Shown: positions 7,391-10,887 of the stretch, one piece after another
Position numbering within the stretch: the first letter of the stretch is position 1
How the letters are laid out: every line of letters starts with the position of its first letter
Assembly: GCA_023429565.1 (NCBI GenBank)
Contig: JAEZDJ010000021.1
Coordinates: forward strand, 1-10,887
Source of the DNA: Actinomycetes bacterium
Lineage (GTDB): Bacteria > Actinomycetota > Coriobacteriia > Coriobacteriales > Eggerthellaceae
DNA length: 10,887 bases
Direction of reading: 5' to 3'
The notes under the pieces: model-generated
Database searches by the model: none
Seen by the model: the letters and a program-made list of their open reading frames with translations, nothing else
What the model was told of the DNA's origin: nothing
Position numbers and translations under genes: made by a program

Positions 7391-7634
7391 TCCATCTACC
7401 TGCCGCATTTACGCCGTGGGTTTCCGTGCAGCTTTCGGGCTTCGACTTGTCGTGCAGCCTTACCCACCCACGTACGCCTGATGCGATTTCTATTCGTCAG
7501 GCCAGAGATTCGCCATCCGGCTTCCTTCAGATTCCACCTCGCGATGGACACCCTTGCCATTGGCTATGCACTTCCCGCTGCCGGGCGTGCTAGGGACTTT
7601 CACCCGTTAGAAACGCGCCATGCTCGGCGCACAC

Positions 7635-7670
7635 GAGAAAGAGGGGGGCTTTCGCCCTTCCCTCTTTCTC
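7635..7670 (-). terminator. Terminator hairpin of the aminotransferase gene; intron landing site
   Basis: Perfect 11-bp arms gagaaagaggg (7635-7645) and ccctctttctc (7660-7670) enclose a second stem gggc/gccc (7646-7649, 7654-7657) with a 4-nt loop and a TT bulge. It lies 39 nt after the aminotransferase stop and its 3' arm on the minus strand is pyrimidine-rich (CCCTCTTTCTC). The group IIC intron begins at the next base, so any U-tract originally following the stem has been displaced or was absent (the 3' flank begins TGCAGGACG). Confidence 0.8.
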
Positions 7671-7708
7671 GTTGCATAGGGGCCCTACGGGGCTCTGTGC
7701 GGCGACGG

Positions 7709-8890
7709 CTATGCTTGGTATTCCTCCATCAATGCCCTGAACGCCGGCAGGGAGTGCTCGATGGTCTCACGCGAGATGCAGTAGCTCACGCGCACCCACC
7801 CGCCCACGCCAAAGCTATCAGAAGGCACCAGAAGAAGCTCATGCTGCTTCGCGCGATCGCTGAACGCCTGGGCGTCTTCTTCGAGGGCACGCACCCACAG
7901 GTAAAAGGCGCCGTCGGGTCTGACGAACTCATATCCGAGAGACGAAAGACCTTCGGTGAGAAGGCGACGGTTCTCCGCATAGGACGCCACGTCGGACGGC
8001 TCGTCAATGCAGCGCTCGATGACATGTTGAAACAGCACGGGAGCGCAGATGAAGCCGAGGGCACGGCCCGCACCCGCAACGGCCGTGGACAGCTCCTGTG
8101 CATTGTCGGCCAAATCCGACACATACACGTAGCCAATCCGCTCCCCCGGCAGGGAAAGCGATTTCGAGTATGAATAGCACACGAGAGTCCGTGGGTATAG
8201 GCAGGGAACGTAGGGGACTTCGGCTCCATACGTGATCTCGCGATAGGGCTCGTCGCTGATGAGCGTGATGGCGCGATCGAGTTCGCGCTCCTTTCGAACA
8301 AGCAGGTCGGCAAGCTTCTCCAACGTCTCCCGCGTGTAGACGGCGCCAACCGGATTGTTGGGAGAGTTGACGATGATGGCGCTTGTCTTCTGGGTGATGG
8401 CGGCCTCAAGTGCATCGAGATCAAGTTGGAAGTCGGGCACATGGGCAGGCACCTCGACGCAGGAACAGCCCGCAGTGTCAATCCAAACCTTGTATTCAGG
8501 GAAAAACGGGGCGATGACAATGACCTCGTCACCCGGCTCCGTGACGGCCGAGAGAGAAATGGCCAAGCCGGCGGCGGCACCAGCCGTCAGGTAAACCTGG
8601 TCGGGAGAAGCCTCGATGCCAAATCGACGGCGAATGCTGTCCGCCACCGTCTGCCTGACACAGGGAGCGCCAGCAGCTGGAGTGTAGCCATGCAGCTCGT
8701 TGGGAGGTTGTTCCATGAGATCGAGAATGGCTCTCTTCACGGCTTCAGGGGCAGGGACGCTCGGATTGCCGATGCTGAAATCAAACACGTTGTCCTCGCC
8801 GATTTCAGCTTTGCGGGCCATGCCGTACGCGAACAGCTCGCGAATCGCGCTCGGCTCAGCCCCGAGACCGAACATCCTCTCATTCACCAT
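7709..8890 (-). CDS. Pyridoxal-phosphate-dependent aminotransferase, class I/II (393 aa)
   Basis: A fold-type I aminotransferase of the aspartate/aromatic aminotransferase group, moving an amino group between an amino acid and a 2-oxoacid in the cytoplasm. Key features, numbered from the ATG at 8890: the FSIGNPSVPAPEAV substrate-loop motif (~38-51), the glycine-rich TAGAAAGLAISL stretch, NSPNNPVGAVYTR (Asn at ~179), ISDEPYRE with the PLP-pyridine Asp at ~213 and Tyr ~216, the Schiff-base lysine at ~243 in YSYSKSLSLPGERIGY, and the carboxylate-binding Arg at ~367 in GGWVRVSYC. Length is normal (~390). A GTG at 8899 would add three residues but has GAGG too close; the ATG at 8890 has GAGG about 11 nt upstream. 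It ends in a terminator hairpin with an inserted group IIC intron. The amino-acid substrate cannot be assigned from sequence. Confidence 0.93.
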   Translation of the reverse strand: MVNERMFGLGAEPSAIRELFAYGMARKAEIGEDNVFDFSIGNPSVPAPEAVKRAILDLMEQPPNELHGYTPAAGAPCVRQTVADSIRRRFGIEASPDQVYLTAGAAAGLAISLSAVTEPGDEVIVIAPFFPEYKVWIDTAGCSCVEVPAHVPDFQLDLDALEAAITQKTSAIIVNSPNNPVGAVYTRETLEKLADLLVRKERELDRAITLISDEPYREITYGAEVPYVPCLYPRTLVCYSYSKSLSLPGERIGYVYVSDLADNAQELSTAVAGAGRALGFICAPVLFQHVIERCIDEPSDVASYAENRRLLTEGLSSLGYEFVRPDGAFYLWVRALEEDAQAFSDRAKQHELLLVPSDSFGVGGWVRVSYCISRETIEHSLPAFRALMEEYQA

Positions 8891-9003
8891 GCGTACCACG
8901 TCCTCGTTCTTCTGTTAGTTTTTTGATGGGAGACAGCGTAGCACAAGGTCCGCAGCCCCAGAGACATCCCTCGGCAAAACACACTGGGACGCTTTTCGGA
9001 AAC

Positions 9004-9042
9004 CCTTGGCGAACGCCCGGCGATTTGCCGGGGTCCCCAAGG
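9004..9042 (-). terminator. Nested hairpin after the universal stress protein gene
   Basis: ccttgg (9004-9009) pairs with ccaagg (9037-9042), enclosing the strong stem cccggc (9016-9021) with gccggg (9027-9032) and a 5-nt loop. On the minus strand the outer stem is followed by GTTTCC, a short T-run. A plausible terminator for the stress protein transcript, about 90 nt after its stop. Confidence 0.45.
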
Positions 9043-9044
9043 CC

Positions 9045-9080
9045 TTTCGCGGCAGCACCAACCAGCAGACTGCCGCGAAA
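9045..9080. repeat. Perfect 10-bp inverted repeat
   Basis: tttcgcggca at 9045-9054 and tgccgcgaaa at 9071-9080 are exact reverse complements with a 16-nt loop. There is no T-run on either side. It lies directly beside the nested hairpin at 9004-9042 and may form a compound terminator with it, or serve as a binding site. Confidence 0.5.
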
Positions 9081-9132
9081 CATCATGCGAGCAGGCGCCG
9101 AATTCTCCTCCGGCCCCGCATCGACAGTCAGA

Positions 9133-9570
9133 TCAGCGCTGCTTGACCACCAGCACGTCACACCTCATGTTTCTGATGAGAAACGTCGAGACGCTGCCCA
9201 TGAAAGCGTATTTGATGGCAGAAAGACCGCGTTCTCCACAGATGACAAGATCGGGAGCGAAGGGCGCGATCAGTTCGTCCGTGAGCGTCTCGATGACCCC
9301 TCCGGCACGCACCTTCACGTCAACGGAGGCCAGGACTGGATTGTCCCGCGCATCACCAAGCACATCGGCGAGGTCTGCCTCGATCCTGTTCAAGCCCTCG
9401 GCGGAAAGAGCGGAGAAATCCGTCCCGCTCGCCTCCGAAGGCACCGAGTCAACCACATGTCCGAACAAGAGATCGGACCCATTGGCAACCGCAAGCGCGA
9501 CGGCGCGTTGAGCGACAGCTTTCTGCGTGGAACCACCGTCGAGCGCCGCGAAAATACGGGAATAACGCAT
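9133..9570 (-). CDS. Universal stress protein, UspA family (145 aa)
   Basis: A single Usp domain, cytoplasmic. Usp proteins accumulate under starvation or other stress and often bind ATP. The start of the fold is YSRIFAALDGGSTQKAVAQRAV, with the usual Asp after the first strand. The C-terminal half carries ICGERGLSAIKYAFMGSVS, matching the ATP-binding pattern G-x2-G-x9-G-(S/T), and ends in the final strand CDVLVVKQR. Length (145) is normal. The start ATG at 9570 is chosen because AGGAG (9579-9583) lies 8 nt upstream and the conserved domain begins right after it; a longer in-frame ATG at 9645 adds 25 residues with no homologous features. A TACAAT at 9607-9612 (minus strand) could be a -10 element. 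It lies 109 bp downstream of the MarR-type gene on the same strand, with a possible terminator between. Confidence 0.93.
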   Translation of the reverse strand: MRYSRIFAALDGGSTQKAVAQRAVALAVANGSDLLFGHVVDSVPSEASGTDFSALSAEGLNRIEADLADVLGDARDNPVLASVDVKVRAGGVIETLTDELIAPFAPDLVICGERGLSAIKYAFMGSVSTFLIRNMRCDVLVVKQR

Positions 9571-9578
9571 CGTGACCG

Positions 9579-9583
9579 CTCCT
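9579..9583 (-). promoter_or_regulatory. Shine-Dalgarno of the universal stress protein gene
   Basis: Minus-strand AGGAG, then 8 nt (CGGTCACG), then ATG at 9570. It fixes the start at 9570 rather than the longer frame from 9645. Confidence 0.8.
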
Positions 9584-9654
9584 GTCAAATAGCTGATATC
9601 GGCCCCATTGTATCGCTTCGTCCCACTTCCCGCAGAATTCCTCACCTCTCATGC

Positions 9655-9680
9655 AAAAAACGGTCCTGGGTAGAGTGGAC
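9655..9680 (-). terminator. Possible terminator after the MarR-type gene
   Basis: On the minus strand a run of six T (9660-9655) follows a short 4-bp hairpin (gtcc 9663-9666 with ggac 9677-9680) that overlaps the last base of the stop codon. The T-run is good but the stem is weak. Confidence 0.35.
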
Positions 9681-10270
9681 TATCGATGGCAAGAGGAATG
9701 CGCCTGTCCCTCATGATGATCGTGATGGTGCCCGTGCCCATGCATGTGATGGTGCGTGTGGCCAGCCCCCTGCCCGCCCTGATGGCTGTCGGCATGGTGA
9801 TGGCAGCTTTCATGGCGATGAGCCTTGCGACCCTTCTTCTTTCCACTTATCCCCTTTTCCTTGCATGACAGGATAAGCTTCTCGGTGATGGCGTTCAGCT
9901 GGTCCTTTTCTTCGTCCGACAGGCAGTTCACAATGTCGGTGGCAGTGTCGTCATGCGCTGCGGCACGTTTTTCAGCCACTTCCCGACCTTCAGCGGTCAG
10001 CTTCACCGCATAGGTGCGCTTGGCGTCGACGTCCTCGATGGACACATATCCGTTGCGCTCGGCCTTCTTCACAATGTCCTTGAGGTCACTGCGATTGAGA
10101 TCGAGAATTTTCACCAGATCGCGCTGAGTGGAGCCTTCATGGCCGAGGAGGGCATTGAGCAAAGCACCCTGTCCCCGCTTGTAGCTTTTGGGTCCGTTCT
10201 TACGGAAGGCAAGGCGGGTGAGCTTGCTTGCTTTCTTCAATTGGCACAATGTCTTGGTCGCTTCGTTCAT
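9680..10270 (-). CDS. MarR-type winged-helix regulator with a histidine-rich tail (196 aa)
   Basis: Residues ~33-105 form a MarR-like winged helix: QGALLNALLGHEGSTQRDLV, then a recognition helix LNRSDLKDIVKKAERNGYV, then the wing and helix DVDAKRTYAVKLTAEGREV with the typical Asp-x-Arg-x-x-x-Val-x-Leu-Thr pattern. Residues 118-140 are a helical dimerisation segment (LSDEEKDQLNAITEKLILSC). After a basic linker (GKKKGRKAHR), the last 46 residues contain 19 histidines and two cysteines, with runs such as HTHHHMHGHGHHHDHHEG, a likely metal-binding tail. This suggests a metal-responsive repressor (nickel, zinc or cobalt) or metal storage linked to DNA binding; that is inference. The start ATG at 10270 is chosen because AAGGA (10277-10281) lies 6 nt upstream and the MNEATKTL start leads into the domain; an in-frame ATG at 10348 adds 26 unlikely residues. 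Confidence 0.87.
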   Translation of the reverse strand: MNEATKTLCQLKKASKLTRLAFRKNGPKSYKRGQGALLNALLGHEGSTQRDLVKILDLNRSDLKDIVKKAERNGYVSIEDVDAKRTYAVKLTAEGREVAEKRAAAHDDTATDIVNCLSDEEKDQLNAITEKLILSCKEKGISGKKKGRKAHRHESCHHHADSHQGGQGAGHTHHHMHGHGHHHDHHEGQAHSSCHR

Positions 10271-10276
10271 GGAACG

Positions 10277-10281
10277 TCCTT
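10277..10281 (-). promoter_or_regulatory. Shine-Dalgarno of the MarR-type gene
   Basis: Minus-strand GGAAGAAGGA ends 6 nt before the ATG at 10270. This supports the shorter start over ATG 10348. Confidence 0.75.
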
Positions 10282-10350
10282 CTTCCTTTGCATCATCGTT
10301 GAATGGAAAGACTATAGGGCAGGTCCGTTCCGATACTCTATTATTCATAA

Positions 10351-10374
10351 AACTATCAATTATTAGTTGTTATA
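10351..10374 (-). promoter_or_regulatory. Promoter -10 with overlapping operator-like palindrome, MarR-type gene
   Basis: aactatcaattattagtt (10351-10368) is an imperfect 18-bp palindrome (AACTA outer arms exact, 7 of 9 positions symmetric), the size and AT-rich character usual for MarR-family operators. Immediately upstream on the minus strand is TATAAC (10374-10369), a candidate -10, with TTAAAA 17 nt before it as a poor -35. A repressor bound here would cover the start point, fitting autoregulation, with a leader of roughly 90 nt. The assignment is by pattern only. Confidence 0.45.
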
Positions 10375-10657
10375 CGAGATAAATATACTTTTTTTAATTA
10401 TTCATGATTGGGTTTATTTCCCTCTCAGACCCTTTACGACAAGGAGAGGCAGACACGCATGAGAGTGCATGACAGCGCAGGTGCTCCAGCTGTCTTCCCC
10501 ACTCGCAATTCGATATCCCTGCTTTCTTCGCACTCGAGAAGGAGGGAGAGCCTTTCATCGGCGCAGCCTTGCAGAACCTCCCCCTCCCCCTCCTCCCGAG
10601 GAAGGCGCCGTTGGACTTTCCAAGAAGAGAGGCCGGCGAAACAGCGAGGAGCTTCAA

Positions 10658-10673
10658 TGTTTCACGTGAAACA
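10658..10673. other. parS: parS centromere-like site (ParB binding)
   Basis: TGTTTCACGTGAAACA is a perfect 16-bp palindrome and differs from the Bacillus subtilis parS consensus (TGTTCCACGTGAAACA) at one position that makes it fully symmetric; this form is the commonest parS in bacteria. ParB binds it and spreads to segregate the origin region and load SMC. Such sites cluster near the replication origin. The flanks (aa before, tc after) are not further symmetric beyond an outer A-T pair. Confidence 0.9.
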
Positions 10674-10717
10674 TCTGTACGCTATTTCAGAATGAAGAAA
10701 GGGGCGTTTCTCTTTCT

Positions 10718-10741
10718 CCCCTTCCCCTTCCCCTTCCCCTT
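10718..10741. repeat. Hexanucleotide array CCCCTT x4
   Basis: Four perfect tandem copies of CCCCTT, flanked by further pyrimidine-rich sequence (tctttct before, cc after). It lies 45 bp from the parS site. Confidence 0.9.
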
Positions 10742-10842
10742 CCGTCAGGCGAGAGCACAAAAGAGAGTCCTCCCTTTGCGCACGTGACGGCAGGGCCTCG
10801 CAGGAGAGCTGCCACTTTCCAAAGCCGCCTCCGCGGAAGCGT

Positions 10843-10887
10843 GCCCTTGCCCTTGCCCTTGCCCTTGCCCTTGCCCTTGCCCTTGCC
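10843..10887. repeat. Hexanucleotide array GCCCTT x7.5, continuing past the window
   Basis: 45 bases of perfect GCCCTT tandem repeat reach the last base of the window, so the true copy number is unknown. The unit is related to the CCCCTT array about 100 bp upstream (one base different). Confidence 0.95.

Larger units (their letters stand above)
5732..7634 (-). mobile_element. Complete group IIC intron (1903 bp)
   Basis: Read on the minus strand, the element begins GTGTGCGCCGAGCATGG with complement of 7634 as first base, a group IIC-type 5' end, and ends CCTACTCGAT at 5732. Domain I elements resembling the Oceanobacillus iheyensis IIC intron as I remember it are visible, such as GGGTGAAAGTCCC, GCAAGGGTGTCC and GATGGAGGGAAAG. 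The maturase gene occupies 5812-7239, and domains V and VI follow at 5732-5808. The 5' flank (7635-7670) is a strong terminator hairpin, the canonical landing site of IIC introns, which recognise stem-loops rather than long exon sequences. No part is visibly truncated: both ends, all catalytic parts and the open reading frame are present. The base composition is visibly less GC-rich than the neighbouring genes, which fits horizontal acquisition. Exact ends are inferred from consensus. Confidence 0.9.
10375..10887. other. Gene-free region with parS and low-complexity arrays
   Basis: No frame here looks like a real gene: the open frames are Ser/Arg/Pro-rich, match no domain I recognise, and overlap one another. 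The first ~30 bp are AT-rich with seven T at 10389-10395. Pyrimidine-rich tracts follow (about 10577-10600), then the parS palindrome, then two hexanucleotide arrays. ccgtca (10742-10747) and tgacgg (10785-10790) form a loose inverted repeat between the arrays. Confidence 0.6.

Noticed and set aside
7280..8173. Plus-strand 297-aa frame across the intron 5' part and the aminotransferase
   Set aside because: It crosses the intron boundary and is antisense to a clear aminotransferase; the translation matches nothing recognisable.
10389..10395. Run of seven T as a plus-strand terminator
   Set aside because: No hairpin precedes it and no plus-strand gene ends nearby; it belongs to the AT-rich promoter region of the MarR-type gene.
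10394..10657. Minus-strand 87-aa frame
   Set aside because: Low-complexity composition, no Shine-Dalgarno or recognisable domain, and overlap with the opposite frame; most likely chance.
10459..10695. Plus-strand frame with AAGGAG upstream, ending MFHVKHLYAISE
   Set aside because: The Shine-Dalgarno spacing is 12 nt, the translation is Ser/Arg/Pro-rich without domain features, and its end is simply the parS palindrome read in frame.
10781..10787. CACGTGA as a second parS
   Set aside because: Only the 7-bp core matches; the arms (ttgcg before, cgg after) do not fit parS.
10843..10887. Tandem array as a possible CRISPR or telomere-like element
   Set aside because: The unit is six bases with no spacers, so it is not CRISPR; bacterial telomeres are not of this type and nothing else suggests a linear end.

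Overview
The window looks like a stretch of chromosome from an anaerobic, moderately high-GC actinobacterium, most likely an Eggerthellaceae (Coriobacteriia) member. That placement is inference. It rests on a tungsten-type aldehyde:ferredoxin oxidoreductase together with a LuxR regulator that carries about 12 membrane helices, a regulator architecture expanded in Eggerthella and relatives. No rRNA, tRNA or CRISPR array is visible.

Layout. (1) 2-1810 (+): the C-terminal ~600 residues of an aldehyde ferredoxin oxidoreductase, cut by the window edge. It converges through strong hairpins (1823-1861, 1922-1958) on (2) a two-gene minus-strand operon: a NifU/IscU-fold protein (3152-3787) that has lost two of the three cluster-ligand cysteines but gained a C-terminal CX6CX2CX2C motif, overlapping by ATGA a 370-residue very acidic protein of unknown function (2043-3155). 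(3) Divergent from this operon, a membrane-bound LuxR-family regulator (4030-5598, +). (4) A complete group IIC intron on the minus strand (5732-7634): recognisable 5' end, intact maturase/reverse transcriptase without endonuclease domain, domain V with a CGC triad and domain VI with a bulged adenosine. It sits directly behind the terminator hairpin (7635-7670) of (5) a class I/II PLP-dependent aminotransferase (7709-8890, -). (6) An ATP-binding-type universal stress protein (9133-9570, -). (7) A MarR-type regulator with a 46-residue tail containing 19 histidines (9680-10270, -), preceded by an AT-rich promoter region with an operator-like palindrome. (8) 10375-10887: about 500 bp without a convincing gene, holding a perfect 16-bp ParB-binding parS palindrome (10658-10673) and two hexanucleotide arrays, the second running off the window end.

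How the parts fit. The AOR handles aldehyde/carboxylate redox chemistry and needs an Fe-S cluster and tungstopterin. The neighbouring degenerate scaffold-like operon may be linked to metal or Fe-S handling and may be controlled by the divergent LuxR protein, but neither link is proven by sequence. The intron is an independent mobile element using the aminotransferase terminator as its landing site. The parS site suggests this segment lies in the origin-proximal part of the chromosome.
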